Counted from the stretch's first letter, positions 21,881-34,509 are shown. The stretch is 64,000 nucleotides of DNA from Chamaecrista fasciculata (GCA_003254925.1 QANZ01021572.1:19747-83746); one strand, 5' to 3'. The notes: generated from the sequence alone by a model not told the origin. Program-made: numbers and translations.

Positions 21881-24159
21881 CTATATGACATATATATATA
21901 TATACGCACATGTTGAACAAAAGCAATTAATTATTAGGTGTTAATTTGTTTTTTAGATAATTGAAGTATTACACTTTGAGCATTTGGTCATATGGCCTTT
22001 ATCAAGTGAATAATCATATTTTCTCTTTATCTTGTTTCTATTCTTCTACTTCTTCTTCTCCTTCTACCTCTTCAATATATTATTTTTATCACAATTTTAA
22101 TTATTGATATGCGGATTTGACAAAGCAAAAGTTTGATCAATAAAGCATAAAAGAAGATCGAGTTGCCGAGGGTACATATAATGGACTACAAGTTATAACT
22201 TGGATAGATAATCATTTTCTTCCGGGATCAGATTTATTTTTTGGTTAAAGGCTTTGCCTCTTTCATCTTTTATATTTCAAAATATTTAAATTAGTTTTAA
22301 ATATTGGTAAAATATTTTATTTTGATTCAAAACTATTGAATATGATTCGTTTTAAGTTCAAATTTGACGGGTTTAAAGCTACTTTTTTAATTAAAATAAA
22401 GCTACTTATTTTACTCTTAAAACTATTTTTTATTCTATTTTAATAAAATAGTTCTCAATTCCTTTTACTGCTAATAATTAATAAACATATGGAATCTAAT
22501 TTGAGTGATTTAAAACATTTACTTTTATTTTTTTAATTAATTAAAAATTAATAGAGATGAAAAATATAAACATTTTGAACGGAGAGCAATTAAAATGAGA
22601 CATTTTATAAGAAAAGGACGAAAATAGACAGAAAATGAAAATGATAAAATACAAAATTGCTTCTTGTACGACTGTACGTGAGACAAACGGTGTACTTTTG
22701 AAGTTTAATATAACCTTGTTTGACCAGTACTTCAACTACACAAGAAAATGATTTGGCGAAGGCAAAAGTTCCGCTGGTATTTTAAAATTATGGGGTAAAT
22801 GTGATTTATATCATTAAGTTTGATATTTAACTCAATTATATTCTAATATCTAACATCGTTTAAATCGTTAACAAAGAATATTGTCCTCATATTGAGGTCA
22901 ATAATTTTAGAGACATAATTGATAAAAATATGTGAAAGTTTAGGGGTACAATTAATATGAATATAAAAATTTTGAGATACACTTGATATAAAAATAAAGT
23001 AGGAAAAAAAGGTCACTTGTCATGTTACTATGATGTTAGCATTTTCTATTAACAATTTTAACGATGTTAGGCCTTGAGGTACAATTGACTTGAATATAAA
23101 AGCTTGAAGGTATAATGGACTACAAAAAATGTTTGGAGATACAATTGACACTTACTCCTTATTTGGAGGTATCTGAAGTAATTTTACTTTTATTGAAGTT
23201 CGAAAGTAACATGTAGCTCAACCCTCGTTGTTTTCAAACTTGAAACGAGAGATACAGTTGTTGAGACCAAGAAGTGAAACTTTTGAAAATTTAGAGGACC
23301 AAAATTGCAACAAAAAAGTTAAAGGGCTAGATTGCAACTTACCCAAAGAATAAGAGACAAAAATTGTAAAGTTTTCATCAAAATTTATATATATATATAT
23401 ATATATATGCTATATCGTGTCATATAATTTTAAGTATTTAACTTGTTTATATTTTTGTATCCATATTGTGTCTTGTATCCATGTCAATAATATCCATACT
23501 CCATAACTAAAAGGTGTCTAGAAGTCATTGTGAGGTAACTTTTGAGAGTTTTAATTACATTCATGAATGCACTTAGATTTAATGTGATAGAGATTACTAA
23601 TTGTATCTAGATTAATATGATTCATATATAGGATTTTCTTTTGGTCTGATTCATATATAGGAATTTAATAGTTACTTGAATGTAATTTTCACTGTATAAA
23701 TACCCTCGTAAAATTAAAGTTGATGTACAGGCAAGCCAAGCATTTGATAGGGTTACAAAGATTCATATTATTGTTATAAATTCAGTTAAAATGTGACGAC
23801 CATAGAATTACTTTAGCCTATAAAATATTAAGAAATATAATATTTTATTAAATTCCCTTAATTGATGATAGCTTTTTCGGGGTAAAAATCATACAGCAGA
23901 TATTATCCTTCCAAAACATAATGTACTAAATTGAATTTTATCTTAATCAATAAAGTCTTTTTTATACACATGACTCTGTTTAAATTTGAAACATGATGTT
24001 TAAAAAATATAAATATTTATCATTGTGTTGGATTTTATTAAAAAACTTGAGGATAATTTAGATTCATTATAAACTATAATAATTTTTTTTCTTTAATTTT
24101 TTATGATAAAGAAAATCTTTAACTTTTTTAAGTACTTAAGTCTTTTAGATAAAAATCAA

Positions 24160-24667
24160 GGTTAAAGGGTTATTTTGGTCCTAAATGTATATTCTAATCT
24201 TTATTTTGGTCCTTTATATTTCAAATTGGTCCTAAATATTAAAAAATGTTTCATTTTGGTCCCAAACTATTGAATATGGTCACATTTCTCTCTTTTCAAG
24301 TTCAAATGTGGCTAATTCAAATCTACGTATTGTTTTCAAAGAGTAATTTCTTTATCCAGTTGGGACCATCAACAAATGAGGTCAAATCAGTTCTGAAAGT
24401 ATACCACTCGTTTCACAGTCTAACAAGCAAAATTGATAATATCTCTCTTGTTTCATATTCGAATACGACGAATTCAAAACTATGAATTACTCTTAACAAG
24501 TGCTTTGAACTTGAAATGGGAGACGAGAGAAATATGGCCAAATTTAATAGTTGGGGATCAAAATGAAACATTTTGTCAACATTTAGAACCAATTTGAACA
24601 TTTTGAAACATAAAGAATCAAAATAAAAATTAAAACATACATTTAAAACCAAAATGACCTTTTGACC
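24160..24667. mobile_element. MULE-type MITE with 9-bp target duplication
   Basis: Perfect 9-bp direct repeat AAAAATCAA at 24151-24159 and 24668-24676. Terminal inverted repeats are GGTTAAAGGGTTATTTTGG and, from the other end, GGTCAAAAGGTCATTTTGG. Inner parts are also inverted (TTTCATTTTGGTCCC against GATCAAAATGAAACA). It is 508 bp long and non-coding. Confidence 0.85.
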
Positions 24668-25074
24668 AAAAATCAATTAAAATTGACCGGTAAAAGAAAT
24701 GACATGTGTTAACTTCTAGGAGAATACAATTGTCAAAATCCAATAAATAAAAGCATATTATATAGACATATATATAAAAATACAAAAAATATTAAGAAGA
24801 AAAATCTAACAATATATATTGCACAAATTTTGAAATAATGATTTTATAGGTTACAAATTAGGTTTATATTTAAAATACAGATTTTAAATGTTATTCATAT
24901 AAATATTTTCAAACATGATTTTTAAATTTTACTATTCTCAAAATTTGTTATTAGAAAACAAAAAAGAAAAGAAAATTTGCTAGATAAATAAAACGACACT
25001 TGTTATACATATAACACTGTTTATATATATATATCTATACTATATTATAAAATAAATGAATTGATAGTTTGTCG

Positions 25075-25075
25075 N
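25075..25075. other. Single-N assembly joint
   Basis: A lone N between GATAGTTTGTCG and AAAAATTTAATAT. It marks a joint of unknown true size. Confidence 0.7.
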
Positions 25076-25294
25076 AAAAATTTAATATAATCTTCAACTT
25101 TAAATCAATTCAAACGTTACATGCATATTGGCGTGCCCGTTAGGGCACGCTAAGCCCCTAGTATATATATATGGACCAAAAAAAAAATAACCTCTCATGC
25201 ATTACTGCATTACCTAGTTTCTCTTCCGACTTCAAATTTTTTTCAAAAACTATACACACAACATATGTTTGGGCCAGCATTTAAAAAAAATAAA

Positions 25295-25644
25295 GGCCCG
25301 CAATTATCAATTTAGTCCCAAATTTTATACTAACTATCAATTTAATCACCGATCTTTTTTTTACGGTCAACTTCGTCTCCAATGTTTTAGATTTCGATCA
25401 ATTTTATCCTTTGTCTAACTTCTTACAATAAATTAACGACAAACTGCATCCTGTTTTTCAATTTGAGTAAGGATTTGAGTTTCTTTATCTATCAATTTTA
25501 CATTGCATATCGTTAGCCATGCATATTCTGTCGTTAATATTTGGCTAAAGTAAGAACAAAAGATAAAATTAACTAAAATATGAAACATTGGGAATGAAAT
25601 TGACAGTTGGTGTAAAGTTTAGGGACGAAATTAATGTTTTTGCC
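25295..25644. mobile_element. Inverted-repeat MITE
   Basis: The left end GCAATTATCAATTTAGTCCC and the complement of the right end, ACATTAATTTCGTCCCTAAA, match, and both arms continue (ACTAACTATCAATTTAATCA against ACCAACTGTCAATTTCATTC). No clean target duplication was seen, so the limits are approximate. Confidence 0.6.
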
Positions 25645-26316
25645 TTAATTTTTATTATTAATTGTTACTTGTTGCAAGATGTAATTTTAAACGAGTTAGT
25701 CGCCCATATGAGTGTTCCCACTGTCCGAGAAAGAGTTGGGACGAAGAATATTAGGTTGCGCATCATTATAGTACGTGCCATAAAGACTTCAAGGATCATT
25801 ACAGATTTTGCCCAAACAAATTCTCGAATACCGCATCTAAGTTACAACATCAAACAGAATGCAAGTTGCGAAATGTCAATGAGCAAAGCAGCAAAAAAAA
25901 CATAAGAAGCCAAGGTGACCTTAGTAGATTTATTCGATTATTGGATAAACTAACAATTTTGTCCCTGAAAGATCACTGAGCTGACAACTCAGTCCCTAAA
26001 TGATTAAAATGTAAAATTTAACATCTTAAATATCAAAAAAGTATATTAATTAATTCTTTTTATAGACTAAATAGTATACGATTTTAATCTTTTGGCAATA
26101 TGAGATTGACATTAAATGTTTTTGCTGTGTGTGGGAAGGTTTGAGGTTGCTATATATATGTAGTGTTTGCTTTAGTTGGATGAGATCTTCAAGTTGTGTA
26201 TCCTATTCCTGCCTCTGTTCTCCATTTTATTCTCTTGCAGATACCTAGTAAGGAAATAAGTCTTTATATATTGTTGATTGATTCCACTAAAAATCTCATA
26301 TGAGCATATTTTTGCA

Positions 26317-26468
26317 GAGAATAATGCAACTTTTACTTTTCTATCTCCCTTTTTTGTGAAGATTGTTTATTTGTGTTCTCTTTTTTTTTTTAGGAGGATA
26401 ATGCAACTTTTACTTTTCTATCTCCCTTTTTGTGAAGATTGTTTATTTGTGTTCTCTTTTTTTTTTTG
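26317..26468 (+). repeat. Tandem duplication of ~76 bp
   Basis: The stretch ATAATGCAACTTTTACTTTT through TTGTGTTCTC and poly-T occurs twice in a row with one or two differences. This makes the repetitive open frame at 26278-26562, which is not a gene. Confidence 0.85.
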
Positions 26469-26844
26469 GTATTTTATTTTGGCTTTATTTTCAATTGTAA
26501 AAAAGACAAACGAAAACAGAGTACTGAGAACGTCAGCAAGACATCAAACAAGTAAGCTTTAGATAATTTTTACTATTTTATTCTTGAATTTACATCAAGT
26601 CAATTAATCAGTTTCTGAATAATTAAAATATACGATTTGGTCATTGAAATATTTCAATTATTAACTATTTGGTCCCTGAATTTAAACTAATTTTATATTT
26701 TCTAGTCCCTAAAATTATACTAAATTAATACTATTTGATATCTAAATTTGAACTAATTTTATATTTTTTGTTACAAAATTTGTATTAAATTAATACTATT
26801 GATATTGGGTCCTTAAATTTAAATTAATTTTATACTTCTTTCTT

Positions 26845-28004
26845 CTTCCATATAGGGTTTATGAAACTCCATGGCCTCTCTAAAGACATAAAACCTAACT
26901 TGTCATATCATAAGCATAATACACACTTATAAATAAGTGAATATATTTAGGACTTCGCTATTGAACTACGACATTATAAAACATTGACATCAGCCAATAA
27001 CTACGACAACTTCATTAAATAACGAGATCATTAAACAACTACGACAATTATATTAAATTACAATATTAACAAACAATAATAACAACTTTATTAAATAACG
27101 CCATCATTAAACAACTATGACAACTTTATTAAATAACGACATCAGTGAACAACTTCGATGACTTTATTAAACAACGACATTAGCCTAGTTAATTTTACTA
27201 TTTTTAATACTATACATATTTTTTGTTTTTGTTTTACTACTTATAATTTAACAAACTCTTTCTTTGTCCAGTTGGAACCGTAAGTAAACAAAGTCAAATA
27301 ATACTCTTAACGTTGGTATTACAATAGATTGGAAGCCTGGACCAGACCAGCCAGTTTAGAACGGAACTAAGTGAAACCGGCAAGTAGCCGATCGATAATT
27401 GATTGGTTAAAAAAAAAAATCTATATTTAAAATATGGTGAATGATTAATCAATTTTAATAGCATTCCTAATTTCATATTCAACTTCATCCTATAAAGTAA
27501 GACTAAATTCACAAATCTCCAATTTTATTCTTCATGACAACATGAGTCATTACTTTTCATTATTTAATATTTTAATTAAAGAACCAAGAGATGAAAAGGC
27601 AATGAGAGAAGCAGAATGAAAATGAAGAGGCGGCCAAAAGAAAGAGAAAGAAACTACAGTGAGAGAGAGTTGGGGTAAGATTCGAACTTAGGTTTAGGTT
27701 AGGGTTAATTTGACTCATGATATTATTTTGTTAAACGTTTAAAAAAACTCTTTGGCTCATGATACTTTTTTTATTTTTCATTTAGAAATTTAATTAGTTG
27801 TTATACCACAAAATTTATTAACTATTATCATTATGAATTTTAATTATAGTTTTACATTTATATTTTAAATTTGATATATATATATATCAATATATTTAAT
27901 TTGAACGATCAAGTTATTAATTCAGTGAACCAGTGGTTGAACCGATGACCCAACCATCCGAGCCTTTATCTGGGTCAATGACCGGTCCAAGTTTTAAAAC
28001 TATG
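26845..28004 (+). repeat. Unit 3 right part: E block, second array, hAT-like element
   Basis: From TTCTTCTTCCATATAGGG the standard second E block resumes. The array is at 26963-27183 and the hAT-like element at 27323-28004 (682 bp, internally deleted). The element is flanked by GGTATTAC (27315-27322 and 28005-28012). It runs into unit 4. Confidence 0.75.
26963..27183 (+). repeat. 38-bp tandem array, copy 6
   Basis: Six monomers; ends ACGACATTAGCC. Confidence 0.85.
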
Positions 28005-28472
28005 GGTATTACTATTTTAACCAAACCCACTTTTAATGTAATATTTGATCTCCTTTGCTAACGGCTCTAAATGGACTGAAAAACAAAATTTCGTCAAGAG
28101 TATCTTGTAACTTTAATTTTGTCGCATTCAGAGTTGAAACGAGAAAGATATATGGTGGAGTTCATTAAACAAGCAACTTGCTTTCGAACTCGATTTCATG
28201 TTCGATTTGACCTTCTTTGTCAACGTTCCCAACCAAAAAGAAAGAAAAAAATCTTTAAAGAGTAATGCATAGCTCTGATTTCATCGTATTAAAATTAGCA
28301 GTTCAAATCCAATGAAGTCTCTTCTCAGACCCAGATCATTCATGGACCACATGACCATGATTCATGGTCATGTGTTCCAACAATCTTTTATAATATGTAA
28401 GATAGATGTAACAAGGCATATGTATAAGTAGATAGTACAAATATGACCATCTTAATCACATAAAGGAAACAC

Positions 28473-28670
28473 CTAAATAGACCTATCAAGACTTTCTGCA
28501 AAAAAGTAGAGAGCAATGTTTTCTTCATTGACATGATTTTCCACAAATTGTGATGGCCACATCTTCATGCGAGGTAGTTCGACCAGCGTAATCATCTTAG
28601 GAAGTTTGTCCACCACTTCAAGAACTTTATCCGATGCACAACTTGATAGTGTGCTTGAACCATTAGACAC
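28473..28670 (-). pseudogene. AIPP2-like SPOC-type domain fragment, unit 4
   Basis: Encodes SSCASDKVLEVVDKLPKMIT, LVELPRMKMWPSQF and NEENIALYFFAESLDRSI. A 1-bp loss near LSSCAS shifts the frame against the upstream part. Short form, lacking the GQFFILSHHG segment. Confidence 0.65.
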
Positions 28671-28707
28671 TTCTAAAATGTGAGAAATATCAAAATGGTA
28701 GATGATT

Positions 28708-28962
28708 TTATGTAAAAAGAAAAATCCTTAATAGGTACGAAAAAATGAGAGAAGAGGAGAAATACAACCATAGAAAATTAGCCTTTGGAATGACACATTT
28801 TTTAGAAAGAATTTCTGATTCATTTGGGATCAAGTTTTTCCTAGAAGAAACTTCACTCCAAACAATATCAGTGCATAAGTTGTGTTTTTCCATAGGTGTA
28901 ACGACTTCCTTGGGGATCTCATCTTTATGGATTGATATTCTCTTCGACCTCTTCATCTGCAC
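28708..28962 (-). pseudogene. Upstream exon-like fragment of the AIPP2-like gene, unit 4
   Basis: Reads KRISIHKDEIPKEVVTPMEK, HNLCTDIVWSEVSSRKNLIP and SKKCVIPKANFLW, as in units 1 and 3. Confidence 0.5.
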
Positions 28963-29089
28963 AATGTAGGTAGGTCTTTGTGAGATCTGGAAGCTTCTTT
29001 TTATTCATGCCATTGGATGGTCTTTAAGTTAAATTATTTTTCCATTACTTTAATTTGCTATAAGAATAATATAGAATAAAACATTGATA

Positions 29090-29220
29090 GATACCTTTGG
29101 TGTACCATTGATTTGAGAAAAGAAGAACTATCAGAAAGCTTTTTCCTTGGAGCATCTTCAACCTCTTGATCTTCTTCTTCCCTTTAGGCTTTATGAAACT
29201 CCATGACCTCTCTAATAAAG
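29090..29220 (-). pseudogene. E block, unit 4
   Basis: Exon-like EVMEFHKA, stop, REEEDQEVEDAPRKKLS; donor-like CCAAAG|GTATCT. Confidence 0.45.
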
Positions 29221-29298
29221 ATATAACAGCTAACTTGATATATTATAAGCATAATACACACATATATAAGTGAATTAATTTAGGATGGGGCTATTGAA

Positions 29299-29515
29299 CT
29301 ACGACATACAAAACATAGACATCAGCCAATAACTACGACAACTTTATTAGATAAAGAGATCGTTAAACAACTACGACAACTTTATTAAATAACAATATCA
29401 ATAAAAATTACGAAAACTTTGTTAAATGATGGCATCAATAAACATCTACGACAACTTTATTAAACAATGACATTAGTAAAGAACTACGGTAACTTTCTTA
29501 AACAACGGCATTAGC
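29299..29515 (+). repeat. 38-bp tandem array, copy 7
   Basis: Five to six monomers; ends ACGGCATTAGCC. Confidence 0.85.
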
Positions 29516-29754
29516 CTATTTGATTGTACTATTTTTAATACTATATCGTTGTTACACCATAAAATTTATTGATTATTATCATTATGAGCTTTAATTACAG
29601 TTTTAAATTCTTTATTAAATATGTTATATATTTATATATATATATATATTAATATACTTAAATTGAACGGTCTAGTTATTTAGATACATTTAGGACATAC
29701 ATTTGGAACCAAAATGACCATTTGACCCATTCATGATGATACATGATATGTTGT

Positions 29755-30666
29755 TATGAAGGTACCAGTAGGGAGAAGGTGCTTGAAGCATGCCAAGTTT
29801 CTAGGTCTGTCAGGATTCCTTCCTCCGATTTTGAGCTTGCAAATTTTAACTAACGAGTCAAACCTTCGTGGGTCAATTTCTAGCCCACTAAACATCGATG
29901 TTGCAATTTCACGTATTCCTTCACCCTACAATATGACATATATATATATACAAAAACATGTTGAATAAAACAATTAGTTATTATGTGTTAATTTGTTTTT
30001 GCAGATAATTGAAGTATTACACTTTGAGGATTTGGTCATATATACCACTTGGTAATGGAATGAAATGGAGGGATGAACACTCATAGCGTTGGAGCATATT
30101 AGATACAGGTCTCGCTGCATATTATATATATACACATCATTTAGAATAACATGGAAACACATTTAGTATAGTTTTGTGTATATATTTACTATAGTATAGT
30201 TTTGTTATAATGACTTAATAACATGAGGAGAATATAATTAATTATGACCTTAAGTAGTTCCATGTCAGTATACATGTTGTTGTGAAGTTTGGCTCTCATA
30301 GTGGCAAAATCCATAGGCTGCTTCAGAATTCTATAGTAACCCTGTACATGTATTTCAAACATAACCAATAATACTATATACATATATACTTCTAACATAC
30401 ACATTATTGCTCAACTCCAACAAACAAACAATTAAAATAAATAAGGGAATTATATGTGGTAACCAAAAAGAAGAAACTCACTTCATCATGAGGATTAACT
30501 GGCTCAGCAAATAGCCCAAATGTGTCTCTCCTGCATAAGTTAAAATTATTTATATTTTGAAGCTTAATATATACCAATATATTAATGTAAGTTCTGATAG
30601 TGGAATGGAGGTCTTACATTGACATTGCGAGCAAATTTTCTGACTCCTCCTTCTCCTTGCATGAGG
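29755..30666 (-). pseudogene. Bromodomain gene fragment with introns, unit 4 (best copy)
   Basis: Exon a 30666-30618: SCKEKEESENLLAMS. Exon b 30530-30482: RDTFGLFAEPVNPHDE. Exon c 30341-30249: GYYRILKQPMDFATMRAKLH then NNMYTDMELLK. Exon d from 30114: RDLYLICSNAMSVHPSISFH then YQVVY. Exon e about 29920-29760: SGLEIDPRRFDSLVKICKL and GGRN. Phases match across a/b (2+1) and b/c (0), and all junctions used show AG acceptors and GT donors, so this is a readable genomic copy. The ZA-loop, PMDF and LICSNAM blocks mark a bromodomain, which binds acetylated histone lysines. The Asn expected two residues after NAM in 'NAMxYN' is His here (NAMSVH). There is no start codon or complete gene, so this is probably a pseudogene; the rest of the source protein is unknown. 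Confidence 0.75.
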
Positions 30667-31800
30667 CTATATATAATAATAAATTTAGTATTGGAAGGCT
30701 TTAGATGTTTTTAAGTTTTCTCAATTATGTGTGAAAATGGGGAAAAAATTGAACAATATTTTGAACGCAAAATTAAATGATAAATAGATGCCATCACATT
30801 TCGAAGATGCTCATACACATAAACTTTTAACACTCTAGAGATAGATCTAACTAATAAGTCTCAAAGATAAATCTAATCTTGTGATAGTATTCTTAAGTAA
30901 CTAACAAACACTTCCCTACTCATTTAATTTGGTTTTTTCATGTTGTTGGATGTAGGGATGGCACCCGCGCGGGGCGGGGGTGGGGTGTGTGCTCCCCGTC
31001 CCCGTCCTCGCAAACTCAATCCTCCCCCGTCGCTGTACCCGATCCCTGTTGTGGGGATGCTTTTCTTCCAGTCCCCATTCCCTGAATCCCCATGGGTCCC
31101 CGCAGGGATCTCCACTCTAGATCTTCAAGCACAAAACTTAAAAAACTTTCAAATATCCAAATGCAAAAATATCAAAACACCATTAAAACATAGTCTGAAC
31201 AAAAAGTGAAAGTGTATTTGTTAATTTTATACATTACTAAAGCAAAATCAGAACATGTGCAAAATAAGAACACAAACAAAACTCACATTAATAATCATCA
31301 ACAACAACGAGAGATCAAAGGGAATGAGTGAACAATTTCGTCTGCGACACAAAAAGAAAACCTCATACTTCAGCCAACAAAATAATACACCCAACGACTT
31401 TGACAATGGGTGATGTTCAGGTTCGACGGTGGCGTTGAGAGAAGCGACGTGAATGAAAATGTTCGTCTTTGATTATGGGTGTTGTTCAGCTTTTGACGAT
31501 GGTGGTGTTTGGCTTCGACAGTGGTGTTTGGCTTCGACGGTGCGTTGAAACTTGAGAGTAGCGGCGACAAGAGTGAAGAAACAAGAGAAATAAAAAAAAT
31601 TGGAGATGGATGTGGCTAATAGAGTGAGGGTGTGGTGGCTAGGGTAAGAAGAAGAAGAATTGAATGGCTAATTGATGAGGGTTTGCACTTGGTGATCTAA
31701 CGGTACAAATTCAATTTATCAAAAGGCTAAAAATTAAAGTTATAAAGTTAATCTAATGGCTGGCAATTATTTATTTATGTGTTATAAAATTAAAGTTATC
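30667..31800 (+). repeat. Unit 4 tail with GC-rich block and minisatellite
   Basis: GC-rich block at 30953-31125 (GGATGGCACCCGCGCGGGGC...), minisatellite with GGCTTCGACGGTG-type cores at 31410-31560. No gene. Confidence 0.6.
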
Positions 31801-31869
31801 CCTAATTGGATGGTCTTTAAGTTAAACTATTTTCCCATTACTATAATTTTCAAGAGGAATATAGAATAA

Positions 31870-32000
31870 ACCATTGATAAATACCTTTGGTATTCCATTG
31901 ATTTGATAAATGAAGAACTAGTACAAAGCTTTTTCCTTGGAGCATCTTCAACCTCTTGATCTTCTTCTTCCATATAGGCTTTATGAAACTCCATGGCCTC
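31870..32000 (-). pseudogene. Second E block, unit 4
   Basis: Reads EAMEFHKAYMEEEDQEVEDA, then PRKKLCTSSSFIKS: open through the TAT codon (CATATAGG on plus), unlike the first E block of this unit. Confidence 0.45.
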
Positions 32001-32085
32001 TCTAAATACATAAAAGCTAACTTGTTATATCATAAGCAAAATACACAGTTATATATAAGTGAATAAATTTAGGATGAGGCTGTTG

Positions 32086-32307
32086 AACTACACCATTATA
32101 AAACATCGACATCAGCCAATAACTACGATAACTTCATTAAATAACGAGATCATTAAACAACTACTACAATTTTATTAAAAAACAATATTAGCAAACAATA
32201 ACAACAATTTTATTAAATAACGCCATCATTAAACAATTATGACAACTTTATTAAATAACGACATTAGTAAACAACTTTGATGACTTTATTAAACAACGAC
32301 ATTAGCC
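32086..32307 (+). repeat. 38-bp tandem array, copy 8
   Basis: Six monomers; ends ACGACATTAGCC. Confidence 0.85.
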
Positions 32308-32446
32308 TATTTAATTTTACTATTTTTAATACTATACACATTTTTTTGTTTTTTGTTTTACTACTTATAATTTAACAAACTCTTTCTTTGTCCCGTTGGA
32401 ACCGTAAGTAAACAAAGTTAAATAATACTCTTAATGTTGGTATTAC

Positions 32447-33193
32447 AATAGATTGGAAGCTAGGACCAGACCAGCCGGTTCAGACCGGAACTCAGTGAAC
32501 CGGCAAGTAGTCGATCCGATTCCGCATTTTGGACCAAATTGCAAGAGACCTTGTAAATATCCGGGTTGACTCATCGGGTTTGATGAGAACTGTGGAATTG
32601 CAACTTGGATGATCCTATTTTCTTTTTTTGGATTGGAACAAATCAAAGTAGATTCAACACTGATAAGAGAGGATCTGAGCAGGGGCGGACCTCGGGGTTG
32701 GGGGGCCCACGCCCCCCCCTGCCCAAAAAAAAAATTTATAATACATACCATTTAAGGGTTCGAGCGCCTGCCAGCATCGTATTTTCATCCATGCCTTAAT
32801 TTTGTTTCCTCTTAAGTTTTTATACCTTTTAACGCTATTTCATCGTCCAAAAATAACATATATATTGATAATTGATTGGTTAAAAAAAGTCTATATTTAA
32901 AATATGGTGAATGATTAATCAATTTTAATAGCTTTCCTAATTCCATATTCAACTTCATCTTATAAAGTAAGACTAAATTCACCAATCTCCAAATTTATTC
33001 TTCATGACAACATGACTCATCACTTTTCATTATTTAATATTTTAATTAAAGAACCAAGAGATGAAAAGGCAATGAGAGAGGCGGAATGAAAATGAAGAGG
33101 CGGCCAAAAAAAAGAGAAAGAAGCTACAATGAGAGAGAGTTGGGGTAAGATTTGAAGTTAGTTTTAGGTTAGGGTTAATTTGACTCATGATAT
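32447..33193. mobile_element. hAT-like element, unit 4, left part
   Basis: Starts after GGTATTAC at 32439-32446 with AATAGATTGGAAGC. It is cut by the N at 33194. It includes a G/C homopolymer stretch (GGGGCGGACC... GCCCCCCCC) at 32683-32722. Confidence 0.6.
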
Positions 33194-33194
33194 N

Positions 33195-34142
33195 GTTTGT
33201 CACATTCATTGATTGTTGTACTCGCACTACTTGGGTTTATTTGTTAAAAAGTAAATCTGAGGTTGCTTCTTCCTTTAAATCCTTTCATAAAATGGTTTGC
33301 ACTCAATTTAATACCCAGATAAAAATTCTGCGAACCGATAATGGGACTGAGTATGTGAATTCTGGCCTAGATGCTTATTTGGACAGCCATGGGATTATTC
33401 ATCAAACTAGTTGTCCATACACTAGTGCTCAAAATGGAGTGGCTGAAAGAAAAAACCGACACCTTCTTGAGGTAGCCCGATCTCTTATGTTTACCATGAA
33501 CTTACCTAAACCTTATTGGGGGGATGCCGTGTTAGCTGCAGCTTATCTTATTAACCGGATGCCTTTAAAACCACTCGACTTTAAATGTCCTCTTGAAGTT
33601 TTAATTGGTAACCGTAACTTTATTGTTCCTCCTAAGGTGTTTGGTTGTGTTTGTTTTGTCCCCACTAGGAATGTTGGTAAACTCGACCCTAGAGCCCTTA
33701 AATGTGTCTTTTTGGGGTATTCTCCTACTCAGAAAGGGTACAAATGTTATCATCCTCCCTCTAGAAAGACGTTTGTCAGTATGGATGTTACTTTTCGTGA
33801 AACTGAACCCTACTTTGACTCAGCCTCATCACCTCTTCAGGGGGAGAGTAATGTAGAAGAGGTGGTCCTTGACTTGGGAGACATAAGGCAGACTGTTGTT
33901 CAGGGGGAGATTGATGAACCTACTGTCCAGGGGGAGATTGATGAGCCTACTGTCCAGGGGGAGATTGATGTTCAGGGGCTGGAAAGGTTGAACAGACCAG
34001 ATCTGAAGACTTACACTAGGAGAAAGAGTGATGACAAACCTGAAGAAGCCATCATGCAATCTATTGAACCTGCTGAATCTTCTTCCACTGGTGAGGTATC
34101 CTCCTCTTCCCTTGATAATTCTCATTTGCCTATTGCTCACAG
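33195..34142 (+). pseudogene. Copia polyprotein fragment: integrase core and C-terminal part
   Basis: 948 bp open throughout, without its own start or stop. Order of motifs: FVTFIDCCTRTTWVYLLKSK (first catalytic Asp), TDNGTEY (second Asp), SAQNGVAERKNRHLLE (catalytic Glu), then LMFTMNLPKPYWGDAVLAAA, YLINRMP, FGCVCFVP, KCVFLGYSPTQKGYKCYHP. This is the rve integrase domain and GKGY-like C-terminus of plant Ty1/Copia elements, which insert element DNA into the genome. After it comes a linker with three copies of a 9-residue repeat (QGEIDEPTV). Reverse transcriptase would follow but is absent. Both ends are single-N joints inside a unit repeat, so the piece may be misplaced by scaffolding. The good frame suggests a young element. 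Confidence 0.9.
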
Positions 34143-34287
34143 NGCATCTTCAACCTCTTGATCTTCTTCTTCCCTTTAGGCTTTATGAAACTCCATCACC
34201 TCTCTAATAAAGACATAAAAGCTAACTTGTTATATCATAAGCATAATACACACATAGATAAGTGAATAAGTTTATGATGAGTCTATT

Positions 34288-34509
34288 GAACTTCGACATA
34301 CATAACATAGACATCAACCAATAACTACGACAACCTTATTAGATAAAGAGATCGTTAAAAAACTACGACAACTTTATTAAATAACAATAGCAATAAACAA
34401 TGATGAAAACTTTGTTAAATAACGGCATCAATAAACAACTACGAAAACTTTATTAAATAATGACATCAGTAAACAACTACAATAACTTTATTAAACAACG
34501 AGATTAGCC
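34288..34509 (+). repeat. 38-bp tandem array, copy 9
   Basis: Five to six monomers; ends ACGAGATTAGCC. Confidence 0.85.

Larger units (their letters stand above)
19973..21994 (+). repeat. Unit 3 of the large repeat, left part
   Basis: Upstream block, AIPP2-like fragments, E block, first array and bromodomain exon e follow in the standard order. Similarity stops at about 21994, within the stretch before bromodomain exon d. Unit 3 sequence resumes at about 26845 in the second E block, so 4.85 kb of unrelated DNA stands in place of the bromodomain exons and tail. Confidence 0.7.
21995..26840. other. Non-unit AT-rich DNA with MITEs, no gene seen
   Basis: No convincing coding frame. It contains a MULE-type MITE (24160-24667), another inverted-repeat element (25295-25644), a gap (25075), a 76-bp tandem duplication (26317-26468), TA microsatellites, and several short 'gtcc' repeats around 22785-23170, 25945-26110 and 26575-26830. 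Short open frames (22541, 24246, 25588, 26278) look random. Confidence 0.6.
28005..33193 (+). repeat. Unit 4 of the large repeat
   Basis: Full standard order up to the left part of the hAT-like element (starting 32447), where a single N at 33194 joins it to a Copia fragment. It is the best copy for reading the bromodomain exons. Confidence 0.8.

Noticed and set aside
26278..26562. 94-residue hydrophobic frame with repeated LLLFYLPFCEDCLF text
   Set aside because: Created by a 76-bp tandem duplication; no homologous frame elsewhere.
33829..34140. 103-residue minus frame
   Set aside because: Shadow of the plus-strand Copia polyprotein fragment.
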